A model generated the notes under the pieces. The model was not told the origin of the DNA. It made no database searches and was given only the letters and a program-made list of their open reading frames with translations. This document shows positions 37,901 to 45,338 of a DNA stretch of 64,000 bases, piece by piece. Source of the stretch: Belliella alkalica. Lineage in GTDB: Bacteria; Bacteroidota; Bacteroidia; Cytophagales; Cyclobacteriaceae. Location of the stretch: contig NZ_JAKZGO010000001.1 in NCBI RefSeq assembly GCF_022549785.1, positions 268,100 through 332,099 on the forward strand. The letters are read 5' to 3'. Made by a program: the position numbers and the translations under genes. How positions within the stretch are numbered: the first letter of the stretch is position 1; each line of letters begins with the position of its first letter.

Positions 37901-38115
37901 ACATTTTCAACTTCGGAAATCTCATCTCAAGAGACTGGGGAAAGCAGCATTTTGTGCCCAATGTACAAAACTCAGGTTTTGGATTGATAGACTTTGTAAG
38001 AATCGAGGAAAATCAACCAGTATTTCAATTCAAAAACCCACAAGGAACTCCATGGCTAATAGACCCGATCAACTCAAGATGGCAGATGCAGCTGGGACTA
38101 AACTACTCCTTTTGA
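34954..38115 (+). CDS. TonB-dependent receptor, Oar-like
   Basis: Outer-membrane protein of 1053 residues. Signal peptide to about residue 27 (L-H-A-Q). A carboxypeptidase-regulatory-like domain follows (about 33-115, G-R-L-Q-G-F-I-K-D), then a plug (about 135-270, with L-S-I-D-G-L and S-I-N-V-V-T-K-S-G-S-N) and a long barrel ending W-Q-M-Q-L-G-L-N-Y-S-F. The architecture and the absence of a SusD partner fit Oar-type receptors of Bacteroidota and myxobacteria, implicated in uptake or export of larger molecules. It stands alone between two oppositely directed genes, so the substrate cannot be inferred. The start is the only ATG giving a signal peptide. Confidence 0.9.
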   Translation: MKKSLKIIFLLIAYFSVIMFQSKLHAQETTGRLQGFIKDKEGIILEGAQVLLIDTSNGKKHQAISRKDGFYSFLQLPPASQYEIQVSYLGFKIFTEKPISISLGSTTLLSIELEEDDTGLEEVLVYTNRGDIFENPKKGNETSITSQTLSNIPTLNRSIQDATRLMPESNLNSFGGANYRFNNLSIDGLATNDVFGFQEPSSGAAGSSASGTPGGLAGTQPIGFGAIEELSVKIAPFDVTYGNFSGASINVVTKSGSNQIQGNLYGFGRNQWLLGNYAGGEKQQKDKFYDGQIGFSLGGPILKNKIFYFLNIEHAYNRQPLLNTPGTENSNFPRALLEQISDTLMVRYGYDPGKVQDVFIEKASTKYFLRFDFNLSEKHQLTIRNNTVKGFSDNLEWSQNFFNYSNQGFRHNTFVNSTQAELRSNLSPNISNKLTMGHTIVRDQRTFDGDVFPHLEITYNTANTIFAGTYREAAIYGLNVNTSQLTDNLSIYKGKNIFTIGGSAEVSEIQYNFLTAYNGRWQYPSVESFFLDRPSRVRGVFNTQNNDFEYNRYTPSAEYAIWLLGFYAQDEFRVNEKLNLQAGVRVDMQIHPGEFPLSEALKNNSEFSGFENSINTKPQINPRVSFDYRIGENTLLRGGSGFFTSRIPFLWYAYVYYNSGTVYNNIDVRPSEPLAIERDLSQLSTLQPGLTEINLIDNNFSLPRDWKSNIALDFRLPGNFELNLEATYAKVLTGLMFQSINRMDSLGNFSGADNRSYYLATGQSIKINENFTNVFLLTNTNEGYRYNLTAGINKKMDNYQGYIGYSYGVSKDIHSTVRSSHAANFEWNQALNSNNPALAFSNFDLRHKVITTHFINRQISKSQQISLGLIYNGRAGSPYSFVYEGDVSRDGSAKNDLIFIPQNRSDIKLTDIRGSNNEILINQETQWQQLNDYIESNPYLRKNRGQYAQRNAARTPWNHQIDVRASSKNIFFNNKSQLEVTLDIFNFGNLISRDWGKQHFVPNVQNSGFGLIDFVRIEENQPVFQFKNPQGTPWLIDPINSRWQMQLGLNYSF

Positions 38116-38320
38116 GAATGGAATTTTGGGGTTTAACCTACTAGCTTTAGTCATTATTTAATCGAAAAATAACCAATTCGAAATCGATTTTGTGAAAAAT
38201 GTGTAGTCTTAATTTTCAAAACAAGTCCCATTAAAGAAAACTTATACTAAAATTTACCCTTTCAGATACCAACCTAAAGACTTTACAGAGAATGATTGTC
38301 ATGCTAAAGATGACTCAATT

Positions 38321-38349
38321 AAAAACCTGTATATCAGGTGACATACAGG
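38321..38349 (-). terminator. Intrinsic terminator of the GH20 gene
   Basis: Read on the minus strand, a 7-bp stem CCTGTAT/ATACAGG (arms 38343-38349 and 38326-38332) with a 10-base loop is followed directly by TTTTT. It lies 22 bases after the stop of the GH20 gene, and closes the amino-sugar operon. Confidence 0.8.
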
Positions 38350-38371
38350 CTTATGTGTTTAAAATATAAAT

Positions 38372-39973
38372 TCAATAATCAGCGCTTGCGATATTTAAGA
38401 AATCAAGCCTTTTCTGGTAGATAAGTAAATTTTCTTTGAATCTCTCGAAATTTTTATTCTCAAATTCTGTCCATCCCACTTCTGCATACGCGATTAATCT
38501 TGGAAAGACTTGTTTCTCCATCGATTGAATATTTGGAGTGTATTCAGTCCACATTTGGGTACCACTTCCTAAGATATTCTTGTGGTATTTTTGTTCTAAA
38601 CCTTCTGGAATGGGGTTGAATGCGTAGGATTTGGAAAGTGGCAACCTTTCATAAGTATAATCAAGGTAAGTATCCCAATGGTTTGAGTTTACCACTTGAT
38701 AACCTTCCTTTACTGCTTTTTGGATCAATGATAAGTCTCCTTTCCAGAAATGGACAATGGATGTTGACCCTAGCTTTTGTCCAATGTCCTGTGGTGATTC
38801 TTCCCGCTCTTCATGGATATCATCTCCCATGATTTCATTCCATCCCATCATGCGTTTTCCTTTGCCTTCAAGATAATTTGAAATTTGGTTGGTAAAAAAA
38901 ATCTGTAAATCAACTGGAGACTTGAGCCCTTCATTTAACATAAACTCTTTGACTGAATCAGACTTTAGCCATGGCTCATAATTCACTTCATCACCTCCAA
39001 TATGAATAGCTTCGCCTGGAAATAGGTCAATCACTTCATCCAAAACATCTTGAAGAAATGCAATCACTTTAGGGTCAGCTATGTTGAATGAATCAGGCAT
39101 TTTCCCGAATGTCTCAGGAACTTCTTTGGTGGTACCTAGCGAGCCAAGCCAAGGATAAGCAGCAATTGCAGCCATTGCATGTCCCGGCATTTCAATTTCG
39201 GGAACAATGGTGATATGTCTGTCCTTTGCATACGCAATTATTTCCTTGATTTCTTCCTGCCTATAAAACCCTTCATGGGGCTCTCCAAAGCGTTTGTCGC
39301 TCCCTCTTTCTACTTGTGTATCTTTGCGCTTGGATCCTATTGCCGTGAGGTTGGGATACTTTTTAATTTCTATCCGCCAGCCTTGATCATCTGTGAGATG
39401 CCAATGAAAAACATTCATCTTCAACATAGCCATTTGGTCCAAAAGCTTTTTGACTTGCTCTTTCCCCATAAAATGCCTTGATTCATCCAACATAAATGCA
39501 CGCCACCCAAACCTTGGTTTATCTGTGATTTCTAACATTTTAATAGCCACTTTTTGATGACCTGACTTAAACCCAAAATCCACTGGAAACAGTTGTTTAA
39601 AGGACTGAATACCATAAAAAATACCTACAGATGCTCCAGCTGCAATACTGACTCCTTGATCGTCCACTTTAAGCTTATAGCCTTCTTCACCCAAGGACTC
39701 CAACAATACTTTATCAATTGAAAGAATTATTCCTTTTCCATCAAAAATTATAGAATTCTTTTTCCCAAATCCTTTTTCCAAAAAATCTGCCAATCCCTCG
39801 GCTTCTGTCTGCAATTCTTTTGATGATACTATATTCAAACCAGGCTCAATGATCAATTCTCCACCACCAAAAACCATTTGAAGAGGTTGCGGAATGATTT
39901 GAGCCTTTGCGTTGAATATGCAAGCCCAACCTATCAAGGAAGATGTTAATAAATACAAGAGGTTCTTTTTCAT
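38372..39973 (-). CDS. Beta-N-acetylhexosaminidase, glycoside hydrolase family 20
   Basis: A 533-residue secreted enzyme. Signal peptide to about residue 24 (F-N-A-K-A-Q), GH20 N-terminal domain about 30-140, and a GH20 catalytic TIM barrel. The catalytic pair is D328-E329 in H-I-G-G-D-E-V; the substrate motif is H-W-H-L-T-D-D-Q-G-W-R near 195. It cleaves terminal beta-GlcNAc/GalNAc from chitooligosaccharides or glycans, probably in the periplasm, by substrate-assisted catalysis. It is the last gene of the run GH20-like, symporter, nagA, GH20, and is followed by a terminator. The product GlcNAc would feed the symporter and NagA. Confidence 0.92.
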   Translation of the reverse strand: MKKNLLYLLTSSLIGWACIFNAKAQIIPQPLQMVFGGGELIIEPGLNIVSSKELQTEAEGLADFLEKGFGKKNSIIFDGKGIILSIDKVLLESLGEEGYKLKVDDQGVSIAAGASVGIFYGIQSFKQLFPVDFGFKSGHQKVAIKMLEITDKPRFGWRAFMLDESRHFMGKEQVKKLLDQMAMLKMNVFHWHLTDDQGWRIEIKKYPNLTAIGSKRKDTQVERGSDKRFGEPHEGFYRQEEIKEIIAYAKDRHITIVPEIEMPGHAMAAIAAYPWLGSLGTTKEVPETFGKMPDSFNIADPKVIAFLQDVLDEVIDLFPGEAIHIGGDEVNYEPWLKSDSVKEFMLNEGLKSPVDLQIFFTNQISNYLEGKGKRMMGWNEIMGDDIHEEREESPQDIGQKLGSTSIVHFWKGDLSLIQKAVKEGYQVVNSNHWDTYLDYTYERLPLSKSYAFNPIPEGLEQKYHKNILGSGTQMWTEYTPNIQSMEKQVFPRLIAYAEVGWTEFENKNFERFKENLLIYQKRLDFLNIASADY

Positions 39974-40027
39974 ATTCTTATTGTAAATTTCTTCTATTGT
40001 GAGTTTTTGAAAATACTTTGGGCAACT

Positions 40028-41176
40028 TCAAAGGTTTGAACACACTACTTTGCCGGATTTTATTGTTTGGATGATTTTTATTTTCCCTTCGTCCAATTCA
40101 TAAATGATCAAATCCGCCCTACTCCCAATCTCCAAACCGTAATCTGTCCTGATTTCCATAGCTTCCATTGGTTTTATAGATGCCATTTCAATTGCATTAT
40201 CATGGGATAAAATTTGATTGCTTGTCAGATGATCGATACAATCCAATAAAGATTTGGCAGATCCCGCCAAAAACCCTGGAGAATCTCTCATAGATAACCG
40301 CCCGTTTTCATCTAAGGCTACCGCCCCACCAATATGGCTTTGGTAAATCCCAGGCTTCATTCCAGCAAATTTTGTAGCATCACTCACTAAGATGCTTTTT
40401 TTTGGTTTTACTTTCAAAAACACTTTCAAAAGCGCTTTTGGTAAATGAAAACCATCTGCAATCATTGTAGTCCATAGATTATCTGAAGCCAATTGTTCCC
40501 ATAGGTAGTTAGAATGCCGTGGAAGAAACGCATGGGCAGCATTCCCCAAATGCGTTGATAGAGTTGCTCCTGCATTTACGGCTTCACTGATTTGAGATGG
40601 ACTGCATGAGGTGTGACCTATTGCGACTTTCACTCCTGATTCAACACATTTTTTTATGAAAAAAACTGACTCAGGCCATTCGGGTGACAGGGTGATCATT
40701 TTGATTTTACCTTTGGCTATTGTTTGCCACCTACAGAAAAGATCCCAATCTGGTGCTTTGATATACGCAATTGGATGGGCACCCCGTGGTCCATCTTCCA
40801 TGGACAAAAATGGCCCTTCCAAATGAATCCCCTCTATTGTATCATCGATTGATTTATCTTCACAAGCTTTGATGATCTTTTGAATCGCAAGGCCTATTTT
40901 CTCTTCACTATTTGTTATTAGAGTCGGAAAATAAGTAGTCACTCCAATGGACCAAAGTTCCCTCGTGATCTCCTTTACATCTTCTACCTGAAGTGTTTCT
41001 TCGTTAAAGTCTTTACCCTTAAAACCATTTACTTGAAGATCTACTAATCCTGGTGCTATCCAGAGTAGATCTGTATTTGATTCGTTTTCAGAAATATCCA
41101 AAATCCTATTCTTTTCAATAGAAAAGCTAACAGGTTTCTGCGTCTTGAAGTGGATGCCTTTTATGGATTGTGTCAT
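40028..41176 (-). CDS. nagA: N-acetylglucosamine-6-phosphate deacetylase NagA
   Basis: A 382-residue amidohydrolase-fold enzyme that converts GlcNAc-6-P to GlcN-6-P and acetate in the cytoplasm. Markers: G-I-H-L-E-G-P-F (metal-site glutamate) near 125, G-H-T near 190, H-L-G-N-A-A-H near 207, and the catalytic aspartate in L-V-S-D-A-T near 260. The gene starts 3 bases after the symporter stop and is followed by the GH20 gene after 54 bases, so it is operonic. It acts upstream of NagB. It needs a GlcNAc kinase, since no PTS is present, and none is encoded in this window. Confidence 0.92.
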   Translation of the reverse strand: MTQSIKGIHFKTQKPVSFSIEKNRILDISENESNTDLLWIAPGLVDLQVNGFKGKDFNEETLQVEDVKEITRELWSIGVTTYFPTLITNSEEKIGLAIQKIIKACEDKSIDDTIEGIHLEGPFLSMEDGPRGAHPIAYIKAPDWDLFCRWQTIAKGKIKMITLSPEWPESVFFIKKCVESGVKVAIGHTSCSPSQISEAVNAGATLSTHLGNAAHAFLPRHSNYLWEQLASDNLWTTMIADGFHLPKALLKVFLKVKPKKSILVSDATKFAGMKPGIYQSHIGGAVALDENGRLSMRDSPGFLAGSAKSLLDCIDHLTSNQILSHDNAIEMASIKPMEAMEIRTDYGLEIGSRADLIIYELDEGKIKIIQTIKSGKVVCSNL

Positions 41177-41179
41177 GGT

Positions 41180-42661
41180 TTATTGCTTTTCTTCATTATT
41201 TCCCAAACTGGCATGTAGATCGTTTATTTCCTGAGAAACAGGTTTATTGTTAAAATATCCAAGGATAACAAAGAGTAGAAATGAAATTAAAGTCGGTGAA
41301 CCAATCTCAGCTGACAAAGAGTCAACAGGGAAAATTTTAAGCATAACAAATGTAAATAATCCTCCAACTATCGAAATCATAGCTATTTTTCCATCACTTT
41401 TTTTGAAAGCTGGCAATAATCCCAATATCATCGGAATTGCTATCGGACCCAGAAGTGCCGCAAACCAAGATATGATCAAACCAAACACACCTCCGAAATA
41501 TCCTGAATTCAAAGCTGTAATAATAGTCAATACCGTAAAACAAAATGTTGTAATTCGGGCAACTTTCAAAAGTTTGGTTTTGGAAAAGGATTTGAATGAA
41601 GGGAAAATTACAGGTAGTATATCTCTACTGATGACAGCCGATACTGTATTGGAGTCAGATGCAGTCATTGATAAAGTATTTGCGAATAAGGATGCCAAAA
41701 CCAAGCCTACTAAACCAGAAGGCAAAAACTCTAAAACCATAGTACCATAAGAAAGAGTAGGGTCAGCAATATTTTGGAAAAATATCGGAGCTGCAAACAT
41801 TGGATAAAGCAAAACCAGAGGCCAAACAAAATAAAGTGAGGATGATAAAATGGCTGCTTTTTTGGCTACTTTTCCAGAAGAGGTGGAAATAAACCTAGTA
41901 GCTAGATTCCAAGTGCCTCCGCTATAACTGAAAAAATTAATCATCAACATTACTAGTGCAAACAAGATGGTATAAGGATCATTGAAGAAGTCAGAATTAC
42001 CCTCAGGAAGTCTTTCCCACATAGAAAAAACCCCCGCAATACCGTCTTCAAGCTTTAGCAAAATCATCACAAACATAGTCAGGCCGGCAAGCAACTGCAC
42101 TATAAACTGGCCAAAATCATTCCATACATCAGCCCAAAGTCCTCCAATCGTGATATAAACCAAGGATACTATCCCGACCAAAAGAATCCCTACTGTAATT
42201 GACGTACCACTGAATACATTCAAAAGCACTGCAATAGCGGCAAGTTTGCCGCCTGTATCAAAAATCTTGATAATTGTACCAGTCCATGCTATCAGTTGCT
42301 GGGTGGGTAAATTGTACCTTATCAGCAAATATTCTGTTGGAGATTGTATGCCTGCATATATCCTCAACCTTGACCACCTTGGTGCTATATAAAAAGCGGC
42401 TATCAAAGTAGAAAGCCCTACGGTAAAAGCCCACCAAACATACAGTGTAAATCCATGTGTATAGGCAATCCCTGCATAGGCAACAAATACTGCCCCACTA
42501 TACCCAGAAACGTGGTGAGATATTCCAGAAAGCCACCATGGCAACTTGCCTCCAGCAGTATAAAAATCCGCTGAATCTTTTACCCTGAAATAAGCCCAAA
42601 GACCTATAGACAAGAGCATCAGGAAATATATAGACAGAACAATCCAGTCGAGTAATTCCAT
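41180..42661 (-). CDS. Sodium:solute symporter (SSS family), likely amino-sugar importer
   Basis: A 493-residue inner-membrane protein with about 13 hydrophobic helices. The first ones carry the SSS pattern (F-Y-T-A-G-G-K-L-P-W-W-L-S-G, G-Y-S-G-A-V-F-V-A-Y-A-G). Family members use the sodium gradient to bring in sugars, sialic acids or other solutes. It lies 2 bases after the upstream GH20-like gene and 3 bases before nagA, so GlcNAc or a short chito-oligosaccharide is the likely cargo. That substrate is inferred; the better-known GlcNAc importer in the phylum is the MFS protein NagP, and none is present here. Confidence 0.85.
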   Translation of the reverse strand: MELLDWIVLSIYFLMLLSIGLWAYFRVKDSADFYTAGGKLPWWLSGISHHVSGYSGAVFVAYAGIAYTHGFTLYVWWAFTVGLSTLIAAFYIAPRWSRLRIYAGIQSPTEYLLIRYNLPTQQLIAWTGTIIKIFDTGGKLAAIAVLLNVFSGTSITVGILLVGIVSLVYITIGGLWADVWNDFGQFIVQLLAGLTMFVMILLKLEDGIAGVFSMWERLPEGNSDFFNDPYTILFALVMLMINFFSYSGGTWNLATRFISTSSGKVAKKAAILSSSLYFVWPLVLLYPMFAAPIFFQNIADPTLSYGTMVLEFLPSGLVGLVLASLFANTLSMTASDSNTVSAVISRDILPVIFPSFKSFSKTKLLKVARITTFCFTVLTIITALNSGYFGGVFGLIISWFAALLGPIAIPMILGLLPAFKKSDGKIAMISIVGGLFTFVMLKIFPVDSLSAEIGSPTLISFLLFVILGYFNNKPVSQEINDLHASLGNNEEKQ

Positions 42662-42663
42662 TT

Positions 42664-44226
42664 CTATTTCAGCTTGGATAAACGGTTATGGAGCACAAGC
42701 ATTTGTTGCTTCCTAAGCATATTTTGATCCTCAAGCTCAGATTCATACAAAAACCCTTTGTTCAGATCAATAAACCTTTCACTCAATTTTTTTGCATCTT
42801 CTAAAACTTCCTCTAGTTGACTAATTAGTTGCGGTGTCATTTCTTGGGAAAATGATTCTGAATTATATATTTCTTCAATTTGCTTGTAATCCAAATAGTG
42901 CATTCTCAAATCAGCCATCAATTTAAAGTGTTCAAATTCCTGAATATTACTCTTTGGGGCAACCTTGAGCAAACCATCTCTGACTTTCGAAAATTTTGCT
43001 TTCATACCTTCTACATTTTCACTTCTTTCCGGCTTGCCATTTACTATCAGTTCTGGTGGAAAAGATAAAAAAGACCATAATTTCAATGCCTCATTCTCTT
43101 GAATATCGAAGCGTTCAGAAGCATAACTAAGGACGAATTCTTTGGCATCAATAGGTTCATCTTTATCCAAAGACGCTGCATAGCTAGCGATCAAAATCCT
43201 AAATCCAGACATAGGATAGGTATTTCTTATCTGTGTCATATCCACTACATCATATCCTACATCCCAAGTAAACCCGTAAAGCCCGGTGGTTGACCAAGAC
43301 GTCATGACCATTCCTTTGTAGTTATTATCTCTACCATGAGGGATAAACTCCCTTTGATTTTTGAAATGTGTTGGCCAGTCTGTCACATACCAATTGTCAG
43401 GATGGCTTCTGATGGAAGGCGCGCCCCAAAAGGAATAGCCCAATTTCTGAAGATTAGGAATATCACCAAAATGGTTAATTTTCCACCCATAATTCCAATC
43501 TATAAAAATCGTCTCACTAGGCAATTCGGAAGCCGCTTCGGGATATTTTAAAATTATATCAGCCCACATCAAGGGAGTTTTGCCCATATCAATGACAATT
43601 TCGGTGATCATTTTCATATGATCTACAAAAAGCTTTGACTTCCCTACCTCTTTTACCTTCTGACTGCATAGCTCACAATGTCCCAACAGGTAAGTCTCAT
43701 CTCCTCCGATATGGATGTAATCAGAATTATGCGATTCTACCAAATCTCTAAACAGATCAGTAAAAAGTTCCCGACTCTCTTCGGTTTTTAGAGGACAGAT
43801 TTGCGAGATGTCTTTTCTATCTTCTTTCAAATGACTATACCTGGGATTTCTCAAGATGTATTCTACATGACCAAGACTCTGCTGTAAGGGTATAACCTTG
43901 ATTCCCAATTTCTCACAAAAAGAAATGAAATCTTCAATTTCTTGCCTAGAGTATGAATATTCATTTGATATAGTAGCATGCTTGGAAAATGGGTAAGTAC
44001 CCTCCCACTCTACAATCAATGTATTTAAGCCAAAGCCATGCATCTCTTCAGCAAAATCCTTGAGCGCCTCAGGTGTCATTACCTGAATTCTCAGATCGAG
44101 GTGAAAACCTTTGATTTTGAAATCCTTTTTGTTTGTGTCCCATGTATTTTCTGCAAAACCAATAGGTGCAAATATCATTGAAACTACAAGTAAGGCTATA
44201 AACATAAATTGATTTCTAAAGGTCAT
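42664..44226 (-). CDS. GH20-type glycoside hydrolase (hexosaminidase-like)
   Basis: A 520-residue secreted protein; signal peptide to about 25 (I-G-F-A). There is no GH20 N-terminal domain: the TIM barrel starts almost at once (K-G-F-H-L-D-L-R-I-Q). The catalytic D176-E177 pair is kept in H-I-G-G-D-E-T-Y, followed by a C-x2-C pair (G-H-C-E-L-C). This shorter, single-domain build resembles HexD-type or other atypical GH20 enzymes that favour beta-linked GalNAc/GlcNAc. It is the first gene of the run with the symporter, nagA and a classical GH20 enzyme, so the two hexosaminidases probably act on different linkages of one substrate. The C-terminal 150 residues are helical. Confidence 0.82.
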   Translation of the reverse strand: MTFRNQFMFIALLVVSMIFAPIGFAENTWDTNKKDFKIKGFHLDLRIQVMTPEALKDFAEEMHGFGLNTLIVEWEGTYPFSKHATISNEYSYSRQEIEDFISFCEKLGIKVIPLQQSLGHVEYILRNPRYSHLKEDRKDISQICPLKTEESRELFTDLFRDLVESHNSDYIHIGGDETYLLGHCELCSQKVKEVGKSKLFVDHMKMITEIVIDMGKTPLMWADIILKYPEAASELPSETIFIDWNYGWKINHFGDIPNLQKLGYSFWGAPSIRSHPDNWYVTDWPTHFKNQREFIPHGRDNNYKGMVMTSWSTTGLYGFTWDVGYDVVDMTQIRNTYPMSGFRILIASYAASLDKDEPIDAKEFVLSYASERFDIQENEALKLWSFLSFPPELIVNGKPERSENVEGMKAKFSKVRDGLLKVAPKSNIQEFEHFKLMADLRMHYLDYKQIEEIYNSESFSQEMTPQLISQLEEVLEDAKKLSERFIDLNKGFLYESELEDQNMLRKQQMLVLHNRLSKLK

Positions 44227-44428
44227 GTTAATCAGGATTTATTATAGTTTTTTAGTTAATTTATATTGATTATTTACAAAGACATCAGTTGTGAAGTATT
44301 AACTTGAAATCATACTGACAATCTTCGAAAGTTGACAATCAATCGCATTTGATTCAGCGTATTTATGGATAATTATTTAAAAGCAGATATACACAAAGTT
44401 TAATGCTAAAATTCAATGTTATTATTTT

Positions 44429-44466
44429 AACCCAAAGTAGAAAAACTTCAATTTCTACTTTGGGTT
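44429..44466 (-). terminator. Long perfect hairpin after nagB
   Basis: Fifteen-base perfect arms (AACCCAAAGTAGAAA at 44429-44443 and its complement at 44452-44466) with an eight-base loop, 15 bases after the nagB stop on the minus strand. The downstream side is A/T-rich, though not a pure T-run. It is most likely an intrinsic terminator or an RNA 3'-end stabiliser separating nagB from the GH20-symporter-nagA genes, which then need their own promoter or read-through. Confidence 0.7.
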
Positions 44467-44481
44467 TGATATCAACTTTAT

Positions 44482-45243
44482 TTATTCTAGCAGGTATTCA
44501 ACTTTTTTTATTGCTTCTTGATCGAAGTAGAATTGACAGTTGGGGTGTGTAGTGAGTATGGAAGCAGGACAAGATGTAGATACAGGGCCTGACAAGGTGT
44601 TTTTGACTGCTTCACTTTTATTTTCTCCCAAAACCACACAAAATAAGTTTTTCCCTTTCATCAAGGTAGGTACTGTAAGTGTGAGTGCTGTTTTGGGGAC
44701 TTTTTCAATGGTTTCAAAGCACCCGTCATTAACCTGTTGGACTTTGCAAGCATCATCCAAATCCACTATCTTAATGACTTTAGGATCTTCAAAATCTGCC
44801 ACAGGAGGATCATTGAAGGCTATATGACCATTCTCTCCTATCCCTAAGCAAACTATATCGATTATGTCTTCATTGATCAATTCTGAATATCTTTCGATCT
44901 CAGTTGCTGTTTGAACGTGAGTATTGATCACATTCTTCTCCTTAAGAAATACTTTTGAAAATAGGTTTTCCTCTAGAAAATTGGAAAATAGTTGACTTGA
45001 ATTTTCTGGCAAGCCAATGTATTCATCCATATTCATAGCGACTACTTTGTGCCATTTAATCTTTTTTGAAGAAGCCAAATATTTCAACATATCAGTTTGA
45101 GAAGGAGCAGCGGCAAAAATAATCCTCACCTCGCTTTGCTTTTCCTGCAATTCGAGAATGCATCTTTCTACTGCCTTTCCAGCAGCAATTCCTACTAGCT
45201 TACGTTCTGAAAAGACATGTATGTCTTTTTGAATATCTATCAT
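44482..45243 (-). CDS. nagB: Glucosamine-6-phosphate deaminase NagB (variant active-site motif)
   Basis: A 253-residue cytoplasmic enzyme of the NagB/RpiA/SugIsomerase fold that turns GlcN-6-P into fructose-6-P and ammonia. It keeps the M-N-M-D-E-Y motif (near residue 70) and G-H-I-A-F-N (near 140). In the second motif the usual N-D-G-H-I-A-F-N-E-P reads E-N-G-H-I-A-F-N-D-P-P, so two positions matching E. coli D141 and E148 are N and D. That is a recognisable NagB-like subfamily, so the deaminase role is likely but a different amino-sugar phosphate (GalN-6-P) is possible. It follows the susC-susD-lipoprotein genes after a hairpin and is closed by a strong terminator. Confidence 0.83.
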   Translation of the reverse strand: MIDIQKDIHVFSERKLVGIAAGKAVERCILELQEKQSEVRIIFAAAPSQTDMLKYLASSKKIKWHKVVAMNMDEYIGLPENSSQLFSNFLEENLFSKVFLKEKNVINTHVQTATEIERYSELINEDIIDIVCLGIGENGHIAFNDPPVADFEDPKVIKIVDLDDACKVQQVNDGCFETIEKVPKTALTLTVPTLMKGKNLFCVVLGENKSEAVKNTLSGPVSTSCPASILTTHPNCQFYFDQEAIKKVEYLLE

Positions 45244-45271
45244 TTTAATTAGGTTTTTTTATGAAACAGTA

Positions 45272-45312
45272 GGGCTGAAGACAGACTTTATCTGCGAGAA
45301 GGTCTTCAGCCC
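45272..45312 (-). terminator. GC-rich hairpin between the surface lipoprotein gene and nagB
   Basis: Eleven-base perfect arms GGGCTGAAGAC (45272-45282) and GTCTTCAGCCC (45302-45312) with a 19-base loop. On the minus strand it starts 27 bases after the lipoprotein gene stop and ends 29 bases before the nagB start. There is no T-run directly after the stem on the minus strand. It may be a partial terminator or a processing/stability structure that lowers nagB expression relative to susCD. Confidence 0.55.
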
Positions 45313-45338
45313 AATTACACATGAATGTGAAAAGAATA

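Noticed and set aside
41247..41750. 167-codon plus-strand frame inside the symporter gene
   Set aside because: It is antisense to conserved membrane helices and has low-complexity content with no recognisable feature.
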